NCBI GenBank assembly: GCA_964434535.1
Contig: CAYSWA010000005.1
Span: forward strand, 1 to 64,000
Direction: 5' to 3'
Source: SM23-32 sp964434535
GTDB lineage: Bacteria; Planctomycetota; Brocadiia; SM23-32
Length of the DNA stretch: 64,000 nt
In this document: one piece after another, positions 24,310-32,185 of the stretch
Layout of the letters: every line of letters begins with the position of its first letter
Numbering within the stretch: the first letter of the stretch is position 1
Notes under the pieces: generated by a model
The model's database searches: none
What the model saw: the letters and a program-made list of their open reading frames with translations, nothing else
Told to the model about the DNA's origin: nothing
Translations under genes and position numbers: made by a program

Positions 24310-25659
24310 TCAGCCCGGCACCGCCGCCTGCCAGCCGGCCTCGAGCAGCGCGGCCATGTCGTCCGATAGCGCGCCGTTCTCCGGCCGGGCGGCGATGTTG
24401 TGGTTCTCCTCGGCGTCGGTCTCGTGGTCGTAGAGCATGCGGGCGGTCAGGCGCCCTTGCTCATCGGTCCATTGCGTGTAGAGGTGCCGCTCGGTGCGGA
24501 CCGAGTCGGCGGCCTGGTAGCGGCTGAAGACGGCGCGCTTCCACGGCCGCCCGGGCGCCTCGAGCACGGGGGCGAAGCTTGTGCCCTCCAGGTGCTCGGG
24601 CAGCGGCAGGCCGGCCAGCTCGCAGAGCGTCGGGTAGACGTCCGCGAACTCGACCAGCGCCGGCGAGAGCGCCCCGCCGCCGAGCCCTGCGTAGCGCACG
24701 ATCAGCGGCGCGTTCAGCGACGTGTTGAAGTTGCAGTGCTTGCACCAGAGCCCGTGTTCGCCGAGCTGCCACCCGTGGTCGCCCCAGAGGACGACGATGG
24801 TGTTGCCCGCCAGCCCGAGCCGGTCCAGCTCCCCGAGCACGCGGCCGACCTGGGCGTCGGTGTAGCTGGTGGCCGCGTAGTAGCCGTGGACCATGCGGAA
24901 GCTCTGCTCCTCGGAGAGCGGCCCGTCGGCGGGGATGCCCAGGTACTGGCGCAGCTCGCCCCAGTTATGCAGCGCCTCGCCCGGCGCGTCCTCGGGCGGG
25001 AAGGGGTTGTCGGCCAGCCTCACGTCCTCGGGGCGGTAGCAGTCCCAGTAGCGCTGCGGAGCGTTGAACGGCAGGTGCGGCTTGAGGAAGCCGGCGGCCA
25101 GGAACCACGGCTTGCCGCTCTCGGCGAGCCGCCTCAGCTCCTCGACGGCCCGGTCGGCGATCTGGCCGTCGAAGTAGGCCGTGTCCGGCACGTCGGCGCA
25201 CTCGTAGGGCTTGCCCGCGCCTCTCTCGGTGCTGCCGGCGCCGCTGTCGGGCAGCAGGTAGTTGCGCCAGTCGCCGCCGCCGGCGTTCGGATGCCACGGC
25301 GGCTCGCTCCAGCTCCGCTCGGCGCAGTCGCGCAGGTGGTGGAAGACCTTGCCGACCGAGAGCGTCACGTAGCCCTGCCGGCGGAAGTGCTCGGGCAAGG
25401 TCAGCGCGCCGGGCAGGTCGCGCTCGGCCCAGGTGGCGTAGCTGGTGAAGCGCTCCCGCGTCGGCCGCACGCCGGTCAGCAGGCTGGCGCGCGTGGCGCC
25501 GCAGACCGGCACCTGGCAGTAGGCACGAGTGAAGGCGACGCCCTGCGCCGCGAGACGGTCCATGTGGGGCGTGACCATCCGCGCGCGTCCGTAGCAGGCG
25601 AGCTGCGGGCGCAGGTCGTCGACGGGCAGGAACAGCACGTTCGCTCTGTCGTCGGGCAT
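24310..25659 (-). CDS. Type I sulfatase (Cys-type)
   Basis: The 449-residue enzyme has the metal ligands DD at residues 14-15, the formylglycine signature C-G-A-T-R at 53-57 followed by ASLLTG (Cys present, but the usual Pro is Ala), and the C-terminal WGDHGWQLGEHGLWCK segment. The order and spacing are closest to iduronate-2-sulfatase-like members. A maturase must convert Cys 53 to formylglycine; none is in the window. No signal peptide is visible, so it may be cytoplasmic. The start has CGGGAG upstream. hisF follows, probably in the same transcript. Confidence 0.9.
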   Translation of the reverse strand: MPDDRANVLFLPVDDLRPQLACYGRARMVTPHMDRLAAQGVAFTRAYCQVPVCGATRASLLTGVRPTRERFTSYATWAERDLPGALTLPEHFRRQGYVTLSVGKVFHHLRDCAERSWSEPPWHPNAGGGDWRNYLLPDSGAGSTERGAGKPYECADVPDTAYFDGQIADRAVEELRRLAESGKPWFLAAGFLKPHLPFNAPQRYWDCYRPEDVRLADNPFPPEDAPGEALHNWGELRQYLGIPADGPLSEEQSFRMVHGYYAATSYTDAQVGRVLGELDRLGLAGNTIVVLWGDHGWQLGEHGLWCKHCNFNTSLNAPLIVRYAGLGGGALSPALVEFADVYPTLCELAGLPLPEHLEGTSFAPVLEAPGRPWKRAVFSRYQAADSVRTERHLYTQWTDEQGRLTARMLYDHETDAEENHNIAARPENGALSDDMAALLEAGWQAAVPG

Positions 25660-25740
25660 GGGCGCTCCCGAGGCGCGGTGACAATGGAGCGCCCATCCTA
25701 ACCCGAGCCGGCCCTCTTCGCCAGCGGCGGCCGCTTGCAG

Positions 25741-25824
25741 CTACGGCCGGCGCCCGGCCGGCACGTTACGCGGCGGGCGTTTCTTCAGCCGGCTGTACCT
25801 TCTGTTGCGCTTTGTGGTGCCCAT
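25741..25824 (-). CDS. 27-aa highly basic peptide
   Basis: The 27 residues MGTTKRNRRYSRLKKRPPRN plus a short tail contain eleven Lys/Arg. GGAGG with a six-base gap precedes the ATG, and a perfect extended -10 (TGGTATAAT, 25892-25900 on the minus strand) lies about 65 bases upstream. Length and charge fit a ribosome- or RNA-associated small protein of the Thx/bL36 size class, but I see no match to a known one. The promoter and Shine-Dalgarno sequence make this better than a random frame; conservation would decide. Confidence 0.45.
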   Translation of the reverse strand: MGTTKRNRRYSRLKKRPPRNVPAGRRP

Positions 25825-25891
25825 GGCTTCCTCCGCATCACGGGCGTGAGCGGTCCGCACCGGATGGCACAGCTCGGGACAGGCTGCCCGC

Positions 25892-25900
25892 ATTATACCA
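25892..25900 (-). promoter_or_regulatory. Extended -10 promoter of the basic peptide gene
   Basis: TGGTATAAT reads on the minus strand over 25892-25900. There is no good -35 box, as expected for an extended -10 promoter. Confidence 0.5.
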
Positions 25901-26297
25901 CGGCGCGCGAATGCACGGTTCGGCATCGCGCCGCGCCCTTGAGCCAGCCGACCCGCACCGTCAGGCGCGGGCCGCCGCAGTCCGGGCACCGCTCAAGGCT
26001 ATACTCGCGCGTCTCATCGATCTGCTCGGGCGCAAACGGTGGACGCTCGTGGCGCGGATGGCCCGGCTGGCCGCCGATGCGTCGCCTTCTACCCCGCGCA
26101 GGAGGAGGCGGCTTGGGCTTCACGATGTCCGAGGACGGCGGCTTGTGGGAGTTGGAGGAGTCCTTGCGCAGGCGGGCGTTCTCGGCTTCGAGCTCAGTGA
26201 CGCGCGCCTCCAGGGCAAGCAGACGCGTTTCGAGCCGCCGGCAGTTCGGGCATTCGGGCGTAGGTGTCTGTGCTGCCACGCCCGAGAGCATACGCAA
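25893..26297 (-). pseudogene. Truncated IS66-type transposase N-terminus
   Basis: The N-terminal 134 residues show the region typical of IS66 transposases: a leucine-rich coiled coil, then RLRKDSSNSHKPPSSD, then RRRRIGGQPGHPRHER and a CPDCGG zinc-binding pair. The reading frame stops soon after that, so the DDE catalytic domain (about 300 residues) is missing. It is the remnant of an insertion sequence with the rest deleted; no inverted repeats or flanking duplication were found. It lies next to the promoter of the 27-aa gene. Confidence 0.8.
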
Positions 26298-26333
26298 CGG
26301 CGGAGGGCAGATTCTCAGAAAACCCGTGAACGG

Positions 26334-26864
26334 TTACGCCGGCACTTCCCAGACCCTGTACGTCCAGAGTTTCTCTCCTCGCAGGCCGGAAAAGTCCACT
26401 TCGGTCATCAGCAGGCATCCGGCCGGAACCACGATGTTCACGATTTCCTGGTATTCTCCGCCCGGCTCGATCCAGTAATTGGCTTCGATGGGCTCCTGAT
26501 CATGGTTGGGGCTGGCGTTCCGAATGACATCGTACTCGGTCAGTATCGGAGCGCAGTCGTTCCAGTGGGGTGTCGCGCCCGCTGAGGCGTCGCGCGGAAG
26601 AATCCCGACGGAAAGCCGGCAACCCCTTTCGCTCGGCGAAAGCTTGACTCGCCCGATGTTGTGCAGCCTGATGGTGATGCTGAGCAGCCAGCGTCCGTCA
26701 CCATACGGCAAGAAGGAGGGGACAGCGTCGAGGGCCAGATTCCATTGGCTCTCGCGCGCGAGGCGGTACCGATGCAGTGCCCATCCGCCGGCGATAACCA
26801 GCGCGGCGGACATCGCAACACTCTCGACGATTGAAGCGATCACCGCGACTTGCTCGGGATCCAT
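26334..26864 (-). CDS. One-TM protein of unknown function
   Basis: The 176-residue chain has an N-terminal TM (about 5-27, preceded by acidic residues) and a strand-rich globular part with WLLSITIRLHNIGRVKL and VVPAGCLLMTEVDFSGL. No family recognised. Its third codon positions are less G/C-biased than those of its neighbours, and it sits beside an IS66 fragment, which suggests a recent arrival. I start at the ATG at 26864, preceded by GAGGAA; another ATG at 26906, closer to the promoter, would add 14 residues. Confidence 0.55.
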   Translation of the reverse strand: MDPEQVAVIASIVESVAMSAALVIAGGWALHRYRLARESQWNLALDAVPSFLPYGDGRWLLSITIRLHNIGRVKLSPSERGCRLSVGILPRDASAGATPHWNDCAPILTEYDVIRNASPNHDQEPIEANYWIEPGGEYQEIVNIVVPAGCLLMTEVDFSGLRGEKLWTYRVWEVPA

Positions 26865-26934
26865 CGGCGCTTCCTCAAGGGGCGAATTGGGCTCGGCGGC
26901 GTCCATGGGCTCCGCTGCGCGGTGCGTCGAACGG

Positions 26935-26963
26935 AGTATGGCAGTTGGACCCCGGCCTGTCAA
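26935..26963 (-). promoter_or_regulatory. Promoter of the one-TM gene
   Basis: On the minus strand TTGACA (26958-26963), 17-base spacer, CATACT (26935-26940). It lies 32-70 bases before the candidate start codons. Confidence 0.6.
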
Positions 26964-26995
26964 GTCGCCTGCATAGTGTATTGCTGCCGGCGCGC

Positions 26996-27892
26996 TCAGC
27001 CCAGCAGGTAGCCGAACTCGGTGCCGGCGCGGAGCTCGCCGAGCACGGGTCGGCCCGATTCCGCGATGAAGCGCTCCAGCACGGCGCGCTCCCGGCGCTC
27101 GATGCCCTCGCGCCGCGTCATCGCCTGCGTGGAGCCGGTCAGCAGGATCCGCTCGGCCGGGACGTAGCGCATCGCCTCCAGCGCGCCACGCTCCAGCCGC
27201 GCCAGCACGGGCACGACCTTGAGCATCAGACAGAGCGCGAACGGTCCGTCCCACGGGAGCTTCGCGGGCCAGTCCGGCTCGTCGAACCCCAGCCGCCGGG
27301 CCTCCAGTCGCGCGGGCCGGACCAGCGGCGCGTAGGCCCCCAGCGCGCGGATGGCCCGCGCGTCGCGGTCCACGGCCGCGTACAGCTGCGTGGCCCGCCC
27401 CGCGCCGTCGAAGGGGTACGAAAGCGGGTACATGCCGCAGCCGACGTCGAGGACCGAGGCCGGCGCGCCGGCCAGCTCGAAGAGCCGCTCGTAGAACTCC
27501 GCGACGTGCGCCAGCCGCTCGCGCGTGGAGGCGTGCGCCTGCAGCAGCGCCTCCCGCAGCTCGGCCACGTCGGCGACGCGCGAGGCGGCGCCCGTCGCCC
27601 GCTCCCACTGCTCAAGCAGCCGGTCGGCCTCGGCGGGGCGCCGGTAGTAGCGGCGCAGGCCGTAGTAGAGCTCCTTGCGGCAGCGGCGCACGACGCGGCG
27701 GTAGTCGCGCCATCGGGTCACGTCCTCTTCGCCGTGCCGCTCGCGGACGCGGGCCGAAAGCTCCGGCTCGTCGGCGAACGCCTCCGAGAGGGCGCGCAGC
27801 GCCTCGCGGGGCGCGACGCGGTAGCGGGTCGCAATGCGCTCCGCCTCGGCCTCTATCAGCTCGGAGGGGATGGGAAGCGACTCGCCGCTCAC
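26996..27892 (-). CDS. FmrO/Rmt-family 16S rRNA methyltransferase-like protein
   Basis: The 298-residue protein resembles the family of 16S rRNA (guanine-1405, N7) methyltransferases known from aminoglycoside producers (FmrO, KgmB, Sgm) and resistance genes (RmtB, ArmA). By eye, it shares HASTRERL (120-127; HASTKERL in RmtB), a SAM-binding VLDVGCGMYPL (147-157), a LMLKVVPVLARLERG helix (222-236; KLLPLLER in RmtB) and the ending GTEFGYLLG (290-298). The first 110 residues are a family-type helical extension. The GTG start at 27892 overlaps the stop of the transglycosylase gene (GTGA) and has GGAGG upstream, so both are co-translated. Whether it modifies G1405, another rRNA base, or a different substrate is unknown; native residency in an environmental bacterium is not evidence of resistance. 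Confidence 0.85.
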   Translation of the reverse strand: MSGESLPIPSELIEAEAERIATRYRVAPREALRALSEAFADEPELSARVRERHGEEDVTRWRDYRRVVRRCRKELYYGLRRYYRRPAEADRLLEQWERATGAASRVADVAELREALLQAHASTRERLAHVAEFYERLFELAGAPASVLDVGCGMYPLSYPFDGAGRATQLYAAVDRDARAIRALGAYAPLVRPARLEARRLGFDEPDWPAKLPWDGPFALCLMLKVVPVLARLERGALEAMRYVPAERILLTGSTQAMTRREGIERRERAVLERFIAESGRPVLGELRAGTEFGYLLG

Positions 27893-28917
27893 TGTCCGTC
27901 CTCCGGAGGCCACGACTCGCCGAGCAGGCTCTCGGGGAACCACTTCTGATGCGTGCGGGCGACGGCGTGGCAGTGCTCGGCCAGCGTTCCGCGCGCCAGC
28001 TCGGCCCGGACGCGTTCGGCCACCTCGAGGATGGTCCAGAGGTTATGCCGTGCGAGGAGCGCCGGGTCGCGGCGCACGGCCTTCCCCCTGTCGCGGCAGA
28101 ACGGGCAGGCGCACTCGAAGCCGGCCGGCACGGGCCGTTCGGGCGGCAGCGCGCCGAACGGGGTCATGTAGGCTCCGGACTCGGCGTAGTGGACGTAGGA
28201 GGATGAGTCGAAGACGTTGCACCCGAGCGCGACGTAGAAGGGCAGCTCCAGCGGGTCGCCGGCGCCGTAGAGGTGGATCGGGATCCGGTCGGGGACGATG
28301 CGGCGCGCCTCGGCGATGACCCGCCCGGCGAAGCCGAGGCTGTGGTTGCGGGTGAAGAAGGGCACGAGGCTGCCGAGGGCGACGTAGCGGACGCCGAGCT
28401 CGACCAGGCCCTCGGCCGCGCGCCGGCGCAGTTCCGCGAACCGTCCGCCCTGCTGGACCCCCATGAGCGTGGCGCGCTCGACCAGCCCGAGCGCCTCCTC
28501 GATGCGCTGCATGGTGACGCCGAGCTTGCCCTCGGCCGTGCTGAAGTTGTCCCCGGGCGGGGTGACCACGTCGAGGGGCGAGGCGATGTCGGCGCCGATC
28601 TCGTCCTGGAAGCGGACGATGCTGCGGTTGCGCAGGTAGAGGCGGGCGCGGAAGGCCTGGAAGGCGCCGCTGTCGGTGGCCACCAGGCCGCGGAATCCGA
28701 GGTGGTCCTTGATGCCGCGCTCGGGCAGGAGGCGCCGCAGCCGGCGCCGGCGGTAGAGGAAGTAGGCGTTGACCATGACGCCGCGCACGCCGAAGCTCTC
28801 CTGCATCTCGCCCAGGGGGATCGGCGCGCTGTCGGGCTCGAAGACGGGCAGGAAGAGCGGCGTCTCGACGGCGAGGCCGTCCTCGTCGCCCGACCGGTCC
28901 GGTGCGGCGTGGCTCAA
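27889..28917 (-). CDS. Archaeal-type tRNA-guanine transglycosylase-like enzyme (catalytic domain only)
   Basis: Base-exchange enzyme of the TGT superfamily, 342 residues. Asp 82 (ATDSGAFQ) matches the general acid/base, Asp 237 (VFDSSSYVHYA) the nucleophile, and C269-C271-C274 with H291 form the zinc site. The text around 153-186 (GVQQGGRFAELRRRAAEGL, YVALGSLVPF) and 215-224 (HLYGAGDP) is closer to archaeosine TGT than to queuine TGT. The archaeal C-terminal PUA and C2 domains are absent. The start seems to be TTG at 28917 with GGAG seven bases upstream. It follows tsaE by 34 bases and overlaps the methyltransferase gene. Substrate base (preQ0, guanine) and target (tRNA or DNA) are not known; DNA-modifying DpdA is another relative to test. 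Confidence 0.85.
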   Translation of the reverse strand: MSHAAPDRSGDEDGLAVETPLFLPVFEPDSAPIPLGEMQESFGVRGVMVNAYFLYRRRRLRRLLPERGIKDHLGFRGLVATDSGAFQAFRARLYLRNRSIVRFQDEIGADIASPLDVVTPPGDNFSTAEGKLGVTMQRIEEALGLVERATLMGVQQGGRFAELRRRAAEGLVELGVRYVALGSLVPFFTRNHSLGFAGRVIAEARRIVPDRIPIHLYGAGDPLELPFYVALGCNVFDSSSYVHYAESGAYMTPFGALPPERPVPAGFECACPFCRDRGKAVRRDPALLARHNLWTILEVAERVRAELARGTLAEHCHAVARTHQKWFPESLLGESWPPEDGQ

Positions 28918-28951
28918 GGGAGATCTCCATTCGGCGCAGAGGGCCGAAGGT

Positions 28952-29446
28952 TCACCGCGCCCATTCGGCCAGGGCGCGGCGGACCTGCGCCATGCGCTCG
29001 CGGGGGCCCGGCCCGCGCGCGGTCAGCTCGAAGCGCCGCCGGCTCGGGCCGGTGACGGCGATGCTCAGCAGGAAGTGCTCCGGGGGCAGGCAGCCCGCCA
29101 CGCGATCGGCCCATTCTACCACGCTCACGCCGCCGCTCTCGAAGGTCTCGGCGCAGCCGATCTCCTCCATCGCGGCGGCGTCGTCCAGGCGGTAGGCGTC
29201 GAAGTGATGCAGCGTCAGCCGCCCCTCGTAGCTCCGCTGGAGCACGAAGGTGGGGCTGATGACGGCGCGCTCGGGGGGCACGCCGAGCCCGGCGGCGAGG
29301 CCCTTGACGAAGCAGGTCTTCCCCGCGCCGAGCGTGCCCACCAGGCCGATCACGTCGTTGGCGCGGCAGAGCCCGGCAAACTGGGCAGCCAGCCGGCCGG
29401 TGTCCTCGGGCGAATCCGTTGCCAGCAGGACGGCCTCTGCGCTCAC
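28952..29446 (-). CDS. tsaE: tRNA threonylcarbamoyladenosine biosynthesis ATPase
   Basis: P-loop ATPase that works with TsaB and TsaD to place the t6A modification at position 37 of ANN-decoding tRNAs. The 164-residue chain has Walker A GTLGAGKT (near residue 36), the SPTFVLQRSYEG switch and HFDAYRLDD (family HxDxYRL motif), then VVEWADRV. The GTG start at 29446 overlaps the thiL stop (GTGA). It is followed by the transglycosylase gene. Confidence 0.95.
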   Translation of the reverse strand: MSAEAVLLATDSPEDTGRLAAQFAGLCRANDVIGLVGTLGAGKTCFVKGLAAGLGVPPERAVISPTFVLQRSYEGRLTLHHFDAYRLDDAAAMEEIGCAETFESGGVSVVEWADRVAGCLPPEHFLLSIAVTGPSRRRFELTARGPGPRERMAQVRRALAEWAR

Positions 29447-30369
29447 CGGTTCAGATGCTCCCAGCCCCCGGCCACGAGCGGCCGCCGGCTTCCGTCGGCC
29501 ATGGCGATCTGCGACTCGGCCTCCTCCAGCACTTCGCCGATGACGGTCACGGCGACCTCCAGCACGCCTTCGCGGGCCAGGTCCCGCGCCTGCGCCGGCG
29601 GCACGCAGAAGAGCAGCTCGTAGTCCTCGCCGTCGTTCAGCGCGTGCTCGAGCGGGCTTGCGCCGGCCTCCTCGGCCAGGGAGGCGGCGTCGGCGCTGAT
29701 GGGCACGGCCGGCGCGTCGATCCGCAGGCCGCGGCCCCCCGCCTCGGCCAAATGGAGGGCGTCGGTGCTCAGCCCGTCGCTCACGTCGATCAGCGCGTGC
29801 ACGTCGGCCGCCTCCATCAGCGCGAGCGCCTCATCGAGGCGGGGCCGGAACGTGAGGTGCCGCCCCCGGATCGAGCCGCCCAGGCGGCCGGTGACGCAGA
29901 GGGCGTCCCCCGGCTGCGCGCCGCAGCGCGTGACGACGCCGGCCGGCCCCGGCGTGCCGATCGCCGTTACGGTGATGCACGTCGCCTCTTTACCGGAGGA
30001 TACGTCGCCGCCGACGAGCGCCGCCCCGAACTCGGCCCCCGCGTCATGCAGCGCCCGGCAGGCCGCGCGGCAAGCGTCATCGTCCCAGTTCGGGCCGAAC
30101 TGCGCCGCCGCTACGAGGCAGAGGGGACGCGCCGCCATCGCCGCCACGTCGCTCAGGGCCCGGGCCACCGCCTTCCGCCCGACCAGCGCCGGCTCCGTGC
30201 CGCCGGCGAAGTGCACGCCCTCGACCACCGAGTCCGTGGTGACGACGATGCGCCCGCCGCCGGGCAGCTCCAGCACCGCCGCGTCGTCCCCGATGCCGAC
30301 CTCCAGCCACGACGGCGGCTCGCCGCCGGCCAGATCCCGGATGTATGCGATCAGCTCGCGCTCAGCCAT
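29443..30369 (-). CDS. thiL: Thiamine-monophosphate kinase
   Basis: Phosphorylates thiamine monophosphate to the cofactor thiamine diphosphate. The 308-residue chain has the PurM-like fold marks VGIGDDAAVL, TTDSVVEGVHF (metal and phosphate ligands) and, in the second domain, DVSDGLSTD and NDGEDYELLF. GGAGGA precedes the ATG at 30369; it starts 8 bases inside the end of the glycerate kinase gene. A longer frame upstream has no good site. No other thi gene is nearby. Confidence 0.94.
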   Translation of the reverse strand: MAERELIAYIRDLAGGEPPSWLEVGIGDDAAVLELPGGGRIVVTTDSVVEGVHFAGGTEPALVGRKAVARALSDVAAMAARPLCLVAAAQFGPNWDDDACRAACRALHDAGAEFGAALVGGDVSSGKEATCITVTAIGTPGPAGVVTRCGAQPGDALCVTGRLGGSIRGRHLTFRPRLDEALALMEAADVHALIDVSDGLSTDALHLAEAGGRGLRIDAPAVPISADAASLAEEAGASPLEHALNDGEDYELLFCVPPAQARDLAREGVLEVAVTVIGEVLEEAESQIAMADGSRRPLVAGGWEHLNR

Positions 30370-31513
30370 CCCGCGTCCTCCTCGCCGCTTGCCAGATCCG
30401 AACCACCCGCTCCGCCGCGTCTTCCAGCAGCTCGCCGGCCCGCTCAATCGCCTCGCCTTCGGGCATGGGACGGTCGAGGATCGGCACCACGGCGGCTACC
30501 CCGCAGCCGTACAGGTCCCGCCACCCCTGGCCGAGCGAGCCGGCCAGCGCTATCACGGGGACGCCCTGCCCCCGCGCGGCCCCCGCGACGCCGGCGATCA
30601 CCTTGCCGAACGCGCTCTGGCCGTCGGCCCGGCCCTCGGCCGTGAGGACAAGTTCCGCGCCGCGCATCTTCTCCCGGAGGCCGACGGCCTCCATCACCGT
30701 CTCGACGCCGCTGCGGATCTCGGCGCCGAGGAACGCGACCAGCCCCGCTCCCAGGCCCCCGGCCGCCCCGGCCCCGGGCAGGGACTCGACGTCGACGCCG
30801 AGCCCTCGCCGGATCACCTCCGCCAGCGAGCGCATGCCGCGCTCGAGCTGCTCGACCTGCTCCGGCGTGGCGCCCTTCTGCGGCGCGTAGGTGCGGGCCG
30901 CCCCGTCGGGGCCGATCAGCGGGTTGGTCACGTCGCAGGCGACGACGAACTCGACGCCGGCGATCCGCGGGTCGAGCCCGTCCAGGTCGATGGCGGCGAC
31001 CTCCGCGAGCCGTCCGCCGCCGCAGCCTCGCACCTCCCGGCCGTCGGCATCCAGGAACCGGGCGCCGAGCGCGGCCGCCATGCCCGTGCCGGCGTCCACA
31101 GTGGCGCTGCCGCCGATGCCGACGATGAGGGAACGGGCCCCGGCGTCGAGGGCGGCGGCGATGAGCTGGCCGGTCCCGCGGGTCGAGGCCCGCATGGGCT
31201 CACGCTCGTCGGGGCCGAGCAGGTCGAGGCCGCTCGCCTCGGCCATCTCGACCACGGCGGTCCGGCCGTCCCCGCAGATGCCCCACTTCGCCCGGACCGT
31301 GCGTCCCAGGGGATCGGCCGCCTCGGCGCAGCGCAACTCGCCGCCGGTCGCCTCGACCAGGGCCTCCAGCGTGCCCTCGCCCCCGTCGGCCATCGGCGCG
31401 CAGAGCACCTCCGCGCAGGGATCGGCCCGCCGCACGCCGCGCGCGACGGCCCGGGCCGCCTGCGGCGAGGCGAGGCATTCCTTCAGCGAATCCGGCGCGA
31501 CGATCACCTTCAC
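30362..31513 (-). CDS. Glycerate 2-kinase (GarK family)
   Basis: Phosphorylates D-glycerate to 2-phosphoglycerate with ATP. The 383-residue GarK-type fold shows the N-terminal MKVIVAPDSLKECLASPQAA with the conserved DSLK, PMADGGEGTL, the glycine-rich SLIVGIGGSATVDAGTGMA and LTAEGRADGQSAFGKV. The start is a GTG at 31513. It leads an operon with thiL, tsaE, the transglycosylase and the methyltransferase. A plausible source of glycerate is the sugar operon at 8-15 kb. Confidence 0.92.
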   Translation of the reverse strand: MKVIVAPDSLKECLASPQAARAVARGVRRADPCAEVLCAPMADGGEGTLEALVEATGGELRCAEAADPLGRTVRAKWGICGDGRTAVVEMAEASGLDLLGPDEREPMRASTRGTGQLIAAALDAGARSLIVGIGGSATVDAGTGMAAALGARFLDADGREVRGCGGGRLAEVAAIDLDGLDPRIAGVEFVVACDVTNPLIGPDGAARTYAPQKGATPEQVEQLERGMRSLAEVIRRGLGVDVESLPGAGAAGGLGAGLVAFLGAEIRSGVETVMEAVGLREKMRGAELVLTAEGRADGQSAFGKVIAGVAGAARGQGVPVIALAGSLGQGWRDLYGCGVAAVVPILDRPMPEGEAIERAGELLEDAAERVVRIWQAARRTRDG

Positions 31514-31542
31514 GCGGCGTGCTCCGTGTGTTGAAGACCACT

Positions 31543-31548
31543 ATTCTA
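31543..31548 (-). promoter_or_regulatory. Possible -10 box of the glycerate kinase operon
   Basis: TAGAAT on the minus strand at 31543-31548, 30 bases before the GTG start. No good -35 box is seen. Confidence 0.3.
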
Positions 31549-31701
31549 CCGAATCGTGCGCCATTTTCCACGGGGCATTCGGCCGGAGGCGCCGGACCAG
31601 GCGGCGCGGTGGTGTCGTCGCAAATCGTGCTTCACCAGTCTTTTAGGTCACTCAACGCGGGGCCGCGGACCACCGTGCGGCGATTGCCGCCCTTTTCCGC
31701 C

Positions 31702-31731
31702 TTGACTTCCCGTCCGCCCCACAGCTACTAA
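31702..31731 (+). promoter_or_regulatory. Candidate promoter of the small TM protein gene
   Basis: TTGACT at 31702-31707, 18-base spacer, TACTAA at 31726-31731, 45 bases before the ATG at 31777. Confidence 0.4.
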
Positions 31732-31776
31732 TCGTAGTGAAGATGCGCAAGGGGACCTGGGCCGAAGGAGTCACAG

Positions 31777-31983
31777 ATGCTGATCGCAGCGATCATGTGG
31801 ACGACGACGCAGACCGTCCTGTCGGTCATCGCGGTGCTGATCATCATCGTGCTGATCGTGCTGATGTCGACGAAGAAGCCCGGCCCCGGTGTGGAGTCCG
31901 AGCCGATGGTTCCCTTGGAGGAGGGGGAAACCGAGGGAGCACCCGAAGTAGAGGAACCGGAGGAGGGTGAAGGCCGGACCTGA
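31777..31983 (+). CDS. Small one-TM protein with acidic tail
   Basis: The 68-residue product has a single strongly hydrophobic helix (about 3-30, ILIVLIVLM near its end), a short basic patch KK and an acidic Glu/Pro-rich tail of about 30 residues. GAAGGAG six bases before the ATG supports the start. It has its own promoter and a strong terminator follows (32026-32065), so it is transcribed alone. No family recognised; the topology recalls small membrane-protein subunits such as SecG, but the helix count and motif do not match. Confidence 0.65.
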   Translation: MLIAAIMWTTTQTVLSVIAVLIIIVLIVLMSTKKPGPGVESEPMVPLEEGETEGAPEVEEPEEGEGRT

Positions 31984-32025
31984 CCTTCCAGCCGGTATCC
32001 GATCCTCCCACACTGCTTCGGCGCG

Positions 32026-32065
32026 GCCGTGTTGTCGGGTCCCGCCCGGCAACACGGCTCCTTTT
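32026..32065 (+). terminator. Intrinsic terminator after the small TM gene
   Basis: GCCGTGTTG-T-CGGG pairs with CCCGG-CAACACGGC (13-14 pairs with one bulge) and is followed by TCCTTTT. Confidence 0.8.
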
Positions 32066-32094
32066 GGGCGGGGTTCGGCCGGCCCTTCCGGCGG

Positions 32095-32124
32095 TTGACT
32101 GCCTTGCGAAGGTTCAGGTATAAT
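32095..32124 (+). promoter_or_regulatory. Kinase gene promoter
   Basis: TTGACT at 32095-32100, 18-base spacer, perfect TATAAT at 32119-32124, about 120 bases before the kinase ATG. Confidence 0.75.
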
Positions 32125-32185
32125 GGGTGCGTGGTCGGCGTCGGGCACCCCCATATTCGCCTTCAGAGGCAGGCCGCTGCCGCAG

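Noticed and set aside
26334..27608. 424-residue frame joining the one-TM protein to upstream sequence
   Set aside because: The first 230 residues are antisense-frame text from the methyltransferase gene, and a promoter and start codons for the shorter protein lie in between.
30362..31513. Glycerate kinase of the GlxK/GckA alternative type
   Set aside because: The N-terminal APDSLKECL block and the GIGGSATVDAGTG loop match the GarK fold; there is no MOFRL-type signature.
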